64,000 bases of DNA from NCBI GenBank assembly GCA_027563935.2, contig CM050453.2, positions 61,984,018 through 62,048,017 of the forward strand. The letters run 5' to 3'. The notes below the pieces were generated by a model, which was not told the DNA's origin, made no database searches, and saw nothing but the letters and a program-made list of their open reading frames with translations. The position numbers and the translations under genes were made by a program. Shown piece by piece: positions 33,001 through 44,024 of the stretch. The stretch is from Costus lasius. Its lineage: Eukaryota; Streptophyta; Magnoliopsida; Zingiberales; Costaceae. The number at the start of each line of letters is the position of its first letter. Positions within the stretch are counted from its first letter, which is position 1.

Positions 33001-33960
33001 TGCCCCGTTTCCAACTCGTAGGTCCACCTCATGCTGTCCCACCTGCCTTCTTCTCTTGAGTTCCTGTACATTTGAACAAATGTGAACTCCACATGCAGTG
33101 TCCAACACCCATGAAATAGAAGAAGAGGATATCATGACTTCAGTCACAAATATACCTGAGCCAGAAGTGATGCTTCCCTTCTTGTCTCCTTGGAGCGCTT
33201 TACAGTCCTTTTTCCAGTGACCTAGCTGGCCACAGTGGAAACACCTGTTGTCCTTCGACCGCTTGACCTTTTGTTTCAGAGCCTTACTGTAGTTCTTGAC
33301 AGGGGCTTTGCCCTTCTTCCCCTTCTTCTTGTTCCTGGAAGGGAACATTAAGACAGAGGTTGAAGGCTTTCCCTTCAGAGTTTCCTCAGTAGTCAAGAGC
33401 ATATTCAGCAGCTCTGCCGGAGTACAATCGATCTTGTTCATATTAAAATTAATAATGAACGCATCGAAAGAGGGCGGGAGAGACTGCAGAATAATGTCTA
33501 CAGCAAGCTCCTGATTGATGGTATGCCCCAGTTTCTCGAGAGCCTCTTTGTGCCCAATCATCTTGAGCACGTGAGCTCCCACTGGGCTCCCTTCAGCCAG
33601 TTTGCTCTGAAAGAAAAGCTTAGTCAGATTATAGCGTTCAGTCCTCGCCTGTGCAGCATACAGCATCTTGAGGTTTGCTATAATTTCTATAGCAGACATA
33701 TCCTCATGCTGACGCTGCAGCGGTGGCGTCATAGACGCTAGCATCAGGCAAGCGACATCAATGCTATCATTGACATGCTTTTCATAGGCATCGCGAACCG
33801 CCCTTGCGGCGTTCGCAGCGGGTTGAGGCGGCACAGCCGTCTCGAGGACATACAGTTTCCTCTCTGCCTTAAGAACAATCTTAAGGTGTCCGTACCAGTC
33901 TGAGAAGTTTGGCCCAGCAAACTTCTCCCTTTCCAGTAGGGATCGCACATTGAAGCTCAT
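30076..33960 (-). CDS. intact copia gag-pol polyprotein, element D
   Basis: 1294 residues from the ATG at 33960, or ten residues more if the LTR exon is spliced on. Domain order and spacing are as in element C: gag, CFHCGQLGHWKKDC, protease WVLDTACGVHIC, integrase HHCC and DDE (HSDVCGPF, LRSDRGGEYLS, GVSERRNRT), RT with QMDVKTAFLNG and LYVDDILIIGND, RNase H. No disruption. Differences from C are scattered substitutions plus one-residue indels, for example in the region before the zinc knuckle and near YIIENDE. Probably able to supply proteins for related copies, including the broken A and B. Confidence 0.96.
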   Translation of the reverse strand: MSFNVRSLLEREKFAGPNFSDWYGHLKIVLKAERKLYVLETAVPPQPAANAARAVRDAYEKHVNDSIDVACLMLASMTPPLQRQHEDMSAIEIIANLKMLYAAQARTERYNLTKLFFQSKLAEGSPVGAHVLKMIGHKEALEKLGHTINQELAVDIILQSLPPSFDAFIINFNMNKIDCTPAELLNMLLTTEETLKGKPSTSVLMFPSRNKKKGKKGKAPVKNYSKALKQKVKRSKDNRCFHCGQLGHWKKDCKALQGDKKGSITSGSGIFVTEVMISSSSISWVLDTACGVHICSNVQELKRRRQVGQHEVDLRVGNGARVAAVAVGTYFISLPSGFVLELDNCYFVPSITKNIISIPALVRKGFAFECNISKCVLSYDNIVYASGSINNGLFMLDMECSIQNIDNKKAKYADDSTLLWHSRLGHINKKRIKRLHDHGLLGSFSYEEIDTCKACLMGKMTKAPFPHKGQRASGLLDLIHSDVCGPFSKHARGGYSYFITFTDDFSRYGYVYLMRHKSESFDKFKEFKNEVQNQLHRNIKTLRSDRGGEYLSREFTDYLKECGIISQLTPPGTPQWNGVSERRNRTLLDMVRSMMSQATLPYSFWGFALETAAKVLNRVPSKAVSKTPYELWYGKQPSLTFIKIWGCEAYVKKLASGKLESRSEKCIFVGYPKETKGYYFYDPKENKVFVARTAIFLEKEFLLQEASGREIKLDENPEEGQSSQAQLDEPEPVEQVIEQPEAQISREPRRSGRIRRQPERYDGVYIIENDEPLTYADAVNGPESARWLEAMRAEMDSMSDNQVWDLVDPPPGVIPIGCKWIFKKKIDMDGNVVTYKGRLVAKGFKQIYGIDYDETFSPVAMFKSIRILFAIAAYYDYEIWQMDVKTAFLNGKLDEDVYMTQPEGFTNPSVRHKICKLKKSIYGLKQASRSWNIRFDESISEFGFIKNEDDPCVYKRFSGSVITFLVLYVDDILIIGNDIPELHAVKAWLGKCFQMKDLGEAAYVLGVKIYRDRSKRLLGLCQSTYIDKVLERFHLENSKRGYLPVRHGLNLSKSQCPQTQTEKDEMDNTPYASAIGSIMYAMLCTRPDVAYGLSVTSRFQSNPGQAHWIAVKNILKYLRRTKDMFLIYGGQEELSIEGYTDASFQSDQDDFQLQSGYVFSLNGGAVVWKSFKQSTVADSTTEAEYVAASEASKEAVWIRKFIQELGVVPLSADPLVIFCDNTGAITQAKEPRSHQKSKHIQRRFHLIREIIDRGEIKICKVHTDDNLADPLTKPLAEQKHEKHCNNMGLRFLNH

Positions 33961-35190
33961 GGTGTTCGTTGCTGCAGGAATCTACAACAATGCAAGAACA
34001 GCAAGGTCAGTATCAATGTTTAGAATCAATCCAGGACTTAAGAAAGATTCTTTTCTCACTATTTTATCTGACTGAAAAATCCATTAAAACAGTCCGAAAG
34101 AGCAACTCTCTTTTAGTGAGATGGGATCCAGATTTCATACTTGGTCTCCGCGTCCCGCTCAGGCGAGATAAGATGCACAGAGAGTACAAGCACTAATCTC
34201 TGGTAGGCATTCCCTGCCAATCGCCAACCCGTGCGATTCCCCTTCATCCGGGCAATCCAGCAGACTGTGCCAACTGAGTTGGTACAACACAGTCTCTGAC
34301 CCCACAGATGGATGCCTCCATATAGCTACCATATGCCCCATATGTAGCCTACATGGTCAAGCTGACCTGACCTACTCCCTGGACCACCACGTGCTATGCT
34401 GAGCAACGAGAAGCGATAAATCCCTTCTCTGTAACACGCAGGTGAAATCACACACCGTCTGAAGATAGATGGGCGTGCCCACTGAGTGGGTACAACACGG
34501 CCCCAACGATAGTCAGAACAGTGAGGTTTCGCGCCAGAAGGCATTACGTGCTTGATATTTTAGCGTTGGATTTTAACGGTCCTTTTTATCTTCTTACTAT
34601 CAGGCAAATCCTATGGCTATAGCAGAAGATAAATAAGTCATGCAATTCTAATTATTTAGAAAATAAAAGAAAGCATGGATCTTATGTGGTAAAAGCCCAT
34701 AGAGCCTAAGTAAGACCTTAAATCAACTTAAGTCTTCACTTGCTCTTCTTGGGTCTTTTGCATCTCATCTGGTCCAACCCAGGGCCCTAGCGCTCATGGC
34801 AGCTCAGGTGCGCCCACCAGCTGAATGCGCCTCTGCGATGTGTGCTTTTGTGCTCTTGTCTAATTAAAATACAGTTTAATCTATCTAGACAAGCTTGACT
34901 CGCAGGTCAATTATACAGTAAATTAATTAAAAATGTGATTCGCAGATCACAAAAATAATAATTTACAATTTACCAGGCTCGCAGGCCCCAGCACAGCACA
35001 CATTAAAAGGGCAACCCACATAAGATTAAATAAACAAGCATCATGGCATCATTCAATCAACATGTGATCCATTACAAAGAAAATAAAATTTTGAAAACCC
35101 ATTGGCATCAATTTTAATTTTCTTATCTGCCCTACAACCTTACAACGGTCCATTGATAGGGATCCACTCATCATATCTAGTTAGATCCAT

Positions 35191-35258
35191 GCCCTTGCAT
35201 GCACCAAGTTGTAACTGACTCGAGTTGACCTCATGGTCAACCATGCATGCGCCAAGGG
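35191..35258 (-). other. three-way-junction RNA fold, element D leader
   Basis: Minus strand: GCCCTT/AAGGGC, GCATGCA/TGCATGC, GTTGACC-ATGA-GGTCAAC, and a weaker second hairpin (one wobble, one mismatch). Confidence 0.55.
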
Positions 35259-35676
35259 CTGAACAACCAACATGAGTTCTGGCAAGCGGGTGTGACCCCG
35301 GGCCTAACTCATGTGTGTTCACTGGTTGTCTCAACCAGACCTCGCTACACGCCTGTGATGCAATCGACCTATAGCCACCTCGTGCTTGCGCACAGGTGCC
35401 ATCAGGTCGATCCATCTAGGCTGTAAGATGGTCTGATCAGACTAATTTGATCAATACTAGATGATGCTTTCAACCCCATCAACCCGTCTAAGGGTTTACA
35501 ATAGGCGCATCTTAGATCTAATCATAGGCGCGCAAGTTAAGTTTTGATAAAACAACATGAGCCAAGCGCCAACAACAAGTTATGCGAAAGCATGAAGAAA
35601 CTATTAGATCTAAACACTTGCGCAAGCATGGATCACAAGAGCAAACATAGCAATCATATTAGCATGCATAAATCCT

Positions 35677-35688
35677 GCTCTGATACCA
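35677..35688 (-). promoter_or_regulatory. primer binding site, element D
   Basis: TGGTATCAGAGC on the minus strand, an exact initiator Met-tRNA 3'-end complement, three bases from the 5' LTR. Confidence 0.93.
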
Positions 35689-35691
35689 ATT

Positions 35692-37386
35692 TGAAGGACC
35701 CCTTTCAAGAGGGGGGCGAAACCCTAAACATGCGCATATGGGAGCCTTTTGCATGGGCGGAAATAGGGCTTCAAGAATCGCATGCATCATATATGATCAA
35801 CTTGAAGTTGCATATATCTTAAATCGAATCATACCATAGCCATGAGGAAGATGGCGACTTGGAAGTAGAGAACAAAATTGATCTCCTCCAAAAGGCGCGC
35901 ACACAAGAAGAAGTTGGCTTTCTCCTTGTCGTCCTTTGTGCTAGCAAAGGGCTTCAAGAGTCCTAATCGCTTGAAGGAGAATCCTTGGATGTCTTCTTGG
36001 CTTGCCGAATACCTCCTCTTCACTCTCGGCGATGAGACACACTCAAGAGCTCTACTTCGCCCAAAGCATTGAAGCAAAAGCGTTTTTTTTTTCTTGGCTT
36101 ATGGCGTTGAGGTGTTGAGGCTTCCAAATATGGTAAGCCTTCACTCTCGCGCGTTCACGCTTAGTGAACTAATCAAAACGCCTAATTACTTGAACCATGC
36201 GTTCACACTCTTGAACCGGTTCAATTGACTTTGGTTCAACGACCAAATCAAACCAAGACCAAACCAAGACATGCCATGGTCTAAAGCTAATATGAACCAA
36301 GAAGGTTCAAGATCTAACCATTCATATCCAGATGCACTTGATCTCACCGATCTAGCATCAATACTCTCGATCGAAGCTTACCGATCTAAAGCTCTAATCA
36401 ATCAAACATGATCAGACCAGATCTCACTTACAATCAGAGTCTAAACTCCTTTTAACTGAACCAAAACAATTCAGTCCACACGATCTGACATAAGAAAGCC
36501 ATATCATCAAATTGTGCGACCCTGAGGGTTTCCTTTAAATGTCGGTAACGATAACTTACGTTATCACGATCAGTGAGGGGTATCTAGCAACACATCACTG
36601 TCTCCCGATATAAAGGAAAGAGTCTTCCAAGACTACACCCAAACCATAGCACAAGTGTGAATCAACTTCACAAGGCATGCATGTATCCTTTGCCACTGGA
36701 TGTTCTTATTGGACAAGCAGGTCAAGCTTGTAACTCCAATATGATGAGCATGATTAGATCAGATGAACATAGTCACCTGGGTATGGCCATACACTTTCTC
36801 AATCATCTCATCTAGGGGGCCCCTATAGAACATCACACTCCTTCAACAAGGAGACGGCAATCCTATATCTATCACTAGTGTCCCAACCTGACTCATGATC
36901 ATTATCCAAGATAGTCTATAACCATTATGTTTCAAATGATATCGAACTACCTCAAAACAATGACAATCATCATTTAGAAACATAAGTGATCTCAAGTCAG
37001 AGGACATGTGCCACTTGATGCAAACAAGGATTATTCACATTGTGACAAGCAATTGAATATCCTAGTAGGGTCTGTCCAGTACATCCAATGTACCCATGAG
37101 TCTACATCTTATTCCATGCTCGAAGCATCCTATAAGATTAGAACACATATTAGTCTCAATCATATCAAGGCTGTCTCATGTTCACCAAGATATCTCGACT
37201 AAGGACAATACAGCATGTCAGCCTAGCTGAACAGCATTGAGACATTATTCAGAAGTACACTTATTGCAGCAGACAATGTAACAAACTGAATAACAACCAT
37301 TGCCTTTATAAACATAAAAGTTTATATACATGATACTGATACAATCCCAAGGCCTCAAACATTAGCCTTAAGGGCATACCCCAACA
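35692..37386 (-). repeat. 5' LTR of element D
   Basis: 1695 bp, TG..CA. Contains the start/donor motif at 35843-35829. One upstream ATG (near 36069) opens only a five-codon frame. Confidence 0.95.
35829..35843 (-). promoter_or_regulatory. LTR-encoded gag start (MAM) and splice donor, element D
   Basis: Minus strand ATG-GCT-ATG/GTATGA. If the RNA is not spliced, GTA-TGA gives Val and stop, so only MAMV is made. Removing the intron puts ATG-GCT-ATG in phase with ATT-CCT-GCA and gag. Confidence 0.6.
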
Positions 37387-37391
37387 GATTT

Positions 37392-37893
37392 ATGGAGGTC
37401 AGGAAGAACTCAGTATTGAAGGATATACTGACGCTTCATTCCAATCTGACCAAGACGATTTCCGATCGCAATCAGGCTATATTTTTAGCTTGAATGGAGG
37501 AGCAGTGGAGTGGAAGAGTTTCAAACAATCAATTGTTGCTGATTCCACAATAGAGCCGAGTATGTTGCAGCCTCAGAAGCATCAAAGGAGGCAGTCTGGA
37601 TTCGTAAGTTCGTTCAGGAACTTGGTGTTGTTCCTTCGAGTGCAGATCCATTGGTTATCCTCTGTGATAACACTGGAGCGATTGCACAAGCGAAAGAACC
37701 ACGGTCACACCAGAAGTCCAAGCACATACAAAGAAGGTTTCACCTGATCCGTGAGATCATTGATCGAGGAGAGATCAAGCTCTGCAAGGTTCATACAGAT
37801 GACAATCTAGCTGACCCGCTTACAAAGCCTCTGGCGCAGCAGAAGCATGAAAAGCACTGTAATAATATGGGTTTGAGATTTCTCAACCATTAG
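37392..37893 (+). pseudogene. gag-pol of element B, third segment (RNase H)
   Basis: Encodes the RNase H end of B from YGGQEELSIEGYTDASFQ to NNMGLRFLNH and the stop at 37891. A one-base deletion near 37549 (ACAATAGAGCC for ACAACAGAAGCC) breaks the TTEAEYVAASEA motif. Confidence 0.9.
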
Positions 37894-37902
37894 TTTAAGT
37901 GC

Positions 37903-37913
37903 AAGTGGGAGAT
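37903..37913 (+). promoter_or_regulatory. polypurine tract of element B
   Basis: AAGTGGGAGAT immediately before the 3' LTR. Confidence 0.9.
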
Positions 37914-39568
37914 TGTTGGGGTATGCCCTTAAGGCTAATGTTTGAGGCCTTAGGTTATTTTCAGTATCATGTATGAACTATGTTTATAAAGGCAATTGTT
38001 GTTATTCAGATTGTTACATTATCTGCTGTATGTATACTTCTGAGTAATGTCTCAATGGTGTTCAGCTTTGCTGACATTTAGTGTTGTCCTTAGTCGAGAT
38101 ATCTCGGTGAACATGAGACAGCCTTGATATGATTGAGACTAATATGTGAACTAATCTTATAGGATGCTTCGAGCATGGAATAAGATTTAGACACATAGGT
38201 GCATTGGATGTACTGGACTGACCCTATTTAGGATATTCAATTGTTTGTCACAATGTGAATAATCCTTATATGCAAGCAAGTGGCATATTTCCTATGACTT
38301 GAGATCACTTGTGTTTCTAAGTGATGATTGGCATTATCTTGAGGTAGTTCAATATCATTTGAAAGATAATGGTTAAGGACTATCTTGGATAGTGAGCATG
38401 AGTCATGTTAGGGCACTAGTGATAGATATAGGATTGCCTCTCCTAGTAGGAGTGTGATGTTCTAAGGGGCCCCCTGGATGAGATGGTTGAGAATGTGTAT
38501 GGCCATACCCAGACGACTATGTTCGTCTGATCTAATCATTTTTCATCATGTTGGAATCACAGGCTTGACACGCTTGTCCAACGAGAACATCCAGTGGCAA
38601 AGGGAAACATGTATGCCAAGTGAATTAGATTCACACTTGTGCTGTGGTTTGGGAGTAGTCTTGGAAGACTCTTTCCTTCATATCGGGAGACAGTGATGTG
38701 TTGCTAGATACCCCTCTCTGATCGTGATAACGTAAGTTATCGTTACCGACATTGAAGGAAACCCTTAGGGTCGCACAATTTGATGATATGGCTTACTTAT
38801 GTCAGATCGTGTGGACTGGAATTATTCTAGTTCAGTTTAAAGGAGTTAAACTCTGATTGGAAGTGAGATCTAGTCTAATCATGTTTGATTGATTAGGGCA
38901 TATGATCGGTAAGCTTCGATCGGGAGAATTGATACTTGATCGTACAGATCAAGAGGTTCAATGGGATGTGTGGTTAGATCTTGAGCCACTTGGTTCGATG
39001 AGGTCATAACCAGGACTGGTTCGATTTGGTACTTGAACCAAATGAATTGAACCGGTTCATTTAGTGTGAACGCATGGTTCAATTAAGAGGAGAGTTTTGA
39101 ATGCTTTATGGGGAGTTAAGAAGAGGAAGTTACTTTTCGGTTTTGCCATATGAGATGGTAACCGATCTTTCCTTTTTTGGACTCTCTCCCTCACGGTTTC
39201 GAAGGTAACTCTCCCTTCCTCTTGGCTTTTTGCTCTTTGGGGGTAGATCGGCTTCACGCAAGGCGAGAGGAAGATCGGCCAAGGGGTGCACATCTCCTCT
39301 CCAAGTCACGATCAAAGAATCCTTGGTGACTTGCTAGCACAAGGAGCGCAAGGAAGGAAGCCTATCTCATCCTGTGTGTGATACCTTTGGAGAAGTGGCA
39401 CTCGCCCCCTTTCTTCTTCCAAGCCGCCACTCACTTCATGGCAATGGTAACACTCTAACTTGTTTTTACAAGTCTTCAAGGTTGATCATAGTTCCAAGTC
39501 ATGATTTTAATGGACTCCTAGTATTTCCGCCACACAAGTTTGTGCATGTGACCTAGGTTTCCATAACA
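37914..39568 (+). repeat. 3' LTR of element B
   Basis: 1655 bp, same length as the 5' LTR, about 23 substitutions by eye, no length change. Carries ATG-GCA-ATG/GTAAC near 39438, as in the 5' LTR. Confidence 0.96.
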
Positions 39569-39573
39569 CTACG

Positions 39574-39733
39574 TAGCTCGTAGCCCAAGCTAACTTGTCA
39601 AGAGGTTAGAAATGCAAGAATTGAGCAAGAATGCTCAACAAGTAAATAAGATGCCAAATAAAGTAAGTGCATACTAGGTTTCCACAACGCTCCAAATGGA
39701 AGTATAATGATATGGTAAGCATGTTATGGTAAT
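39574..39733. other. element H sequence between the B insertion and the H pol fragment
   Basis: No coding signal. It directly continues the sequence interrupted by B. H pol homology stops abruptly at 39734, after ELAAI of RNase H. A deletion has therefore removed the rest of RNase H, the integrase and any chromodomain, and joined pol to LTR-like sequence within this stretch. Confidence 0.4.
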
Positions 39734-41443
39734 GATAGCAGCTAACTCGAAGTCATGTGTTGGATAGTTTTGCTCATACACTTTCAATTGCCTATAAGCA
39801 TAAGCAATTACATGGCCATTTTGCATCAAAACACAACCAAGCCCTTTTCTTGAAGCATCAGTGTACACTACAAATCCATCGTTACCTTGAGGTATAGCGA
39901 GGATTGGTGCACTAGTTAATCTTCTTTTTAACTCTTTAAAACTTTCTTCACAGCCATCACTCCAAGCGAACTTTACATTCTTTCAAATCAATTTCATGAG
40001 AGGACTTGCAATTTGTGAAAAACCTGCTACAAAAGGTCTATAATAACCTACCATACCTAGAAAACTTCACATTTCTGCTACATTTGTTGACCTTTCCCAC
40101 TTTACCACTGCTTCTACCTTTTTCAGATCAACTGATATCCCTTCTCCTGAAATGACATGACCTAGAAAGTTGATTGTCTTTAACCAAAATTCACATTTAC
40201 TCAACTGGGCAAACAACTTCTTTTCCCTCAATATTTGTAACACACATCTTAAATGCTCTTCATGCTCTTGATGACTTTTTGAGTATACTAAGATATCATC
40301 AATGAAGACAATCACACATGTATCTAAAAGTGAGTGAAATACTCGGTTCATTAGATTCATGAAGGCTGCAGGAGCATTAGTTAAACCAAAGGGCATAACG
40401 AGGAATTCATAGTGGCCATATCTGGTTCTGAATGCTGTTTTTGGAATGTCCTCACTCTTGATCTTTACTTGATAATAACCAGATCTCAAATGAATTTTTG
40501 AAAATACTTTTGCTCCTTATAATTGGTCAAACAAATCATCAATTCTAGGTAAGGGATACTTGTTCTTGATTGTTACCTGATTCAATTGCCTATAATCAAT
40601 ACAAAGCCGTAAGGTACCATCTTTCTTTTTAACAAACAGTACTGGTGCACCCCATGGTGAGACACTAGGTCTAATGAACCCTTTATCTAACAACTCTTGT
40701 AATTGCTTTTTCAACTCTATCAATTCTTGTGGTGCCATTCTATATGGAGTCTTTGAGATAGGCATAGTACCAGGCATGAGATCAATACTAAACTCAACTT
40801 CTCTATCAGGGGGTAAACTAGGCAAGTCATTAGTAAAGACATCTAGAAATTCTGTCACAATGGGTATCATCTCCAAATCAAGTGTAGGTTCCTGGCATTC
40901 CATCACATAGGCTAAATAACATTTACACCCATTATTGAGAAGTTTTGAAGCATGCATAAATGAAATGAGAGATACACTAGACTCATGTTCAACACCCTTG
41001 AATTGAAATGGGATCTCATTAGTAAGGTTCAAAGTGACTATCTTCCCATAACAATCTATAGAGGCATGATATGAAGAAAACCAATCCATACCAAGGATAA
41101 TATCATAATCATGAACATTTAATAGGATCGAATTTGCTGGAAGTTCATATGTCCCCATAGGAATTAAACAAGAAGGATAAACAAGATTCGTAGTCAAAAA
41201 TTCACCAACCGGTGTATGGACATGCAGCACGCAATCAAGTTGTTTAGGTTCTTTTTCCAAATGAGATGCAAAATGAGGGGAAACAAATGATAAATTTGAG
41301 CCAGGATCAAATAAGACCTTTGCAACTTTATTTGGAAAATGAATCATACCTTCAACTACTGATTTTGAAGCCTTAGCATCTGGTTCAGCAATAGCATACA
41401 CTTTAGCATGGGCTACTGGCTTTGTAGATGGTACCTCTATCAT
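39734..41443 (-). pseudogene. Ty3/gypsy pol fragment (protease, RT, start of RNase H), element H
   Basis: Minus-strand remains of a polyprotein related to, but clearly different from, element G. Protease ([13 protein letters not shown]) near 41320 and RT ([32 protein letters not shown]) at about 40100-40800, then the first part of RNase H ([16 protein letters not shown]). A stop at about 40514 replaces the Gln after FDQL, and further disruptions follow 40067. Ends at a deletion near 39733. Catalytic FIDD survives, but the gene is dead. Confidence 0.85.
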
Positions 41444-41467
41444 TCTATTATGTGGACAATCTCTTGC

Positions 41468-42277
41468 TTAATGTCCATGCTTACCACAAGCAAAACATGA
41501 ACCAGTAAGTCTATAATATTGTTTGGTCTCATGTTTCCCTCCACAATTAGCACATGAAAGAAGTCTTTGTGGTGGCCTTGTCATATTACTTGTCATTGGT
41601 CTCATTTTCTTATAATTGGCACTAGTTTCATTTACTCTCTTTCGCTTATTTATCATTTCTCTTGCTTTGCCCTTTTTGTTTCTTATATCTTGCATCTCTT
41701 CAACATCTCTTTCAACAATTGATGCTCTATCCACTAAATCACCATAATTTCTCAGTTTTAAAGCTGAAAGCCTTGTTCTTATACTTGGTCTCAATCCTCT
41801 TTCAAATCTCTTGGATTTCTTTATCTCAGTGTTCACCATGTGTGGGGCAAATCTGGATAATTCTATGAACTTAGCATCATACTGTGCCACGGATTGGTTT
41901 ACTTGACTTAGCTGTAAGAATTATATTTCTTTTTGATCTCGAAGGCTTTCTGGAAAATACTTTTCATAAAATTTTTCTATAAAGGAATTCCAAGTGATAG
42001 TTTCCTCTCTTGACTCGGCTACTCTTTTGACCATTCTCCACCAATGTTCTGCTTCTCCTTCAAACATAAATGATGCTAGTAATACCTTTTGACTATCTGA
42101 GTAGATGGTAACTAAAAATAATTTCTCCATTTGCATCATCCGCCTTTCGGCCAAATGTGGATTTGGGTCACCACAAAATGTAGGAGGATTCAACTTCTTA
42201 AACTTCTCTAGCCCCATATGATCATTATTTTGTTGACTTGATACAGTAGAATTTGTTTGATTCTCACTTCTCGCCAT
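41468..42277 (-). pseudogene. Ty3/gypsy gag fragment, element H
   Basis: Starts MARSENQTN at 42277 and contains the retrotransposon gag domain (GEAEHWWRMV, FYEKYFPESLRDQ). A TAA at 41921 interrupts the frame, which then continues (AQYDAKFIELSRFAPHMVNTE) to two zinc knuckles. The first is CANCGGKHETKQYY with the last Cys lost; the second is cut by a stop after CFACGKHGH. The sequence upstream of the start is lost at the F insertion (42288). Confidence 0.85.
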
Positions 42278-42287
42278 TTGTTGTTGC

Positions 42288-44024
42288 TGTTAGGGAATAC
42301 CGGGTGTAATTTAAAATTTTTGCAGTCCCAGGACGCAGCGAAAGCATTACACCTGAAACATATTCCTTTGCCCAAGGATTCATGTGAGGGAGAACACAAG
42401 GATGTGACAAGGATAATACCTCTATTGCTTGCTCGGTTCTTGAAGCCTTATTCGAAGACGATCAAGTGCTCACCCTCTACAAGTATCCACGCGTCGACTC
42501 CTTGATCATTGCTCCCTTCCATGCTTGGTGCTAGCCTCAGGAAGAGAATCAAGCCTTAGGGTTAATTCACTTCTCTTGCGCCACCTCCAAGATGAAAGCG
42601 CCAAGAAGAGATGAGGAGGAAGATGATGCCGCCAAGTTGCTTCCTTCTTCTTCTTTGCTTGCGCCACCTTCAAGCAAGGTGCGCCTATGGCCAAGGAAGG
42701 GAGAGAGCTTGTGGCAAGGAGATGCCACCAAGCACTAAGAGTCCTTGTGCAAAGAAGAGAGGGAGAGGAAGAACTTGCGGCTCCAAGGAAGAAGATTGCG
42801 TCAAGCCTATGTTGCTCTCGCCCCATGCACTCCAAGTCTCTCCAAGAGATATGTCACCCCTCCAAGATGTTGTCCACACGAATCAACCTCCCAAGAGGGG
42901 GCGGCAAAGGTCCTATTAATAGGACAAGGGGCAGCAAGGGCAATGGCTAGGATCATGCCAAGTGGGCGGCTAGGATAAAGGAGTCTTGAGGTAAGGAAAG
43001 TCTCCAAGACTTTACCATAAACCTCATTCAACCTATCCTAATTTGCCCAATGGCCATATCAGCCCAAGACATGCCTTAGAGGCATGCATTCCATCCAAGG
43101 AGAAGGGCTAGGCGCAACAAGCAAGAGGAATTCGGCTAGGGTGGTGTCTTGGGAGAAATTAGGATTTGAGATAAGGTAAGTCTCCAAGACTTTACCATAT
43201 ACCTCTTCCCAACATCCATATGCGCCTAGGAACTTCCCATAAAAGTTCTCAAGCCATATTAGCCCCAAGACTTGCCTTAGAGGCAAGGTTTCCATCAAGG
43301 GAGAAAGGGCAAGGCGCCTTTTACTTCCTTAATGAAGCAAAACCGCCCACTTCACCCCATTATGCCCCTAGATGCTAATGGGTGAAGACTTCTCCCCATT
43401 ATACCCTTTTAGCCAATTCTCTATTCATGACAACTAATTATTGGGCATCGTTGGATAATGAGCTAGCCCAAACTTCATGGCATGGGTTGATTAAGCTATT
43501 GGATCCAATCCAACGCAACCCTAATCCAAATGTGACCAATCTAGGTCAATTTTGGGTCAACCTGCCAAAAATGAAGTTTGGCTCCAATAACCTTCTTCCA
43601 ATTCATTAGGCCCATTGGCACTGATGAAATTTTCCAAATGGATCCAAGTTATCCAATAATTTGATCCAAAGGCTTCTGATTAAAGCAATGTCAAGAGTCT
43701 ATTGCGTGTGACCCCGTAGGATCCTAATGACGATGGCAATGATGTAAACATCATAAGTAGTGAGGGGTATCTAGCAACACATCACTACTACCCATGTCAT
43801 AGGACTTAAGTCATATGGCAACAACTCCTAACCAAACAACGAGGATTCCCATGCATTATAGATCCCTTTGCCTAAACTGATATCCTGCCATTGGATTAGT
43901 CTCAAGTTCATCAATCCTATGCATTGGTCATGACTCAACTAGTGTGGCCCCACATTCCTGTCATGCACCAATAAGGTGGGGCACCCCCGAGTGGATATCA
44001 TGCTTCCAATAAGGAAGGGGCAAA
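42288..44024 (-). repeat. minus-strand copia LTR F (family 2 variant), interrupted by element E
   Basis: On the minus strand it ends ..GGTATTCCCTAACA at 42288. Homologous to family-2 LTRs in U3 and carries a TATA-like palindrome CTATTAATAG (42913-42922) and the donor-like AG/GTATTA, whose first intron base would be 42419. It stops where E begins, in the middle of U3 (GGAAGGGGCAAA). No matching target duplication is seen on the far side. Confidence 0.8.

Larger units (their letters stand above)
33982..35834 (-). other. putative 1853-nt leader intron, element D
   Basis: Donor ATG/GTATGATT at 35837-35828, acceptor TTGTTGTAG ending at 33982, next codon ATT, in phase with gag. Contains the primer site, the three-way junction (35191-35258; hairpin 1 is a perfect GTTGACC/GGTCAAC) and twin hairpins (34471-34505 and 34262-34295). 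Apart from these the leader shows no coding signal. Confidence 0.6.
28354..37386 (-). mobile_element. complete Ty1/copia element D (family 1) inside B
   Basis: 9033 bp flanked by GATTT (28349-28353 and 37387-37391). LTRs of 1702 and 1695 bp differ by about eight substitutions plus short indels, so it is older than C and younger than B. The polyprotein is uninterrupted, with PBS, PPT and leader folds present. Confidence 0.97.
12340..39568 (+). mobile_element. Ty1/copia element B (family 1), split by elements C and D
   Basis: Flanked by CTACG (12335-12339 and 39569-39573). Removing C and D and one copy of each of their target duplications restores a conventional LTR-PBS-leader-gag-pol-PPT-LTR element of about 9.1 kb. 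Its LTRs are both 1655 bp and differ at about 23 positions by eye, making B the oldest measurable complete insertion. The coding region is broken. Confidence 0.96.

Noticed and set aside
42611..42950. Overlapping 87-102 codon ORFs repeated at 62295-62666
   Set aside because: They lie in purine-rich reversed LTR sequence present in both F copies. Several frames are open at once, which is a composition effect.
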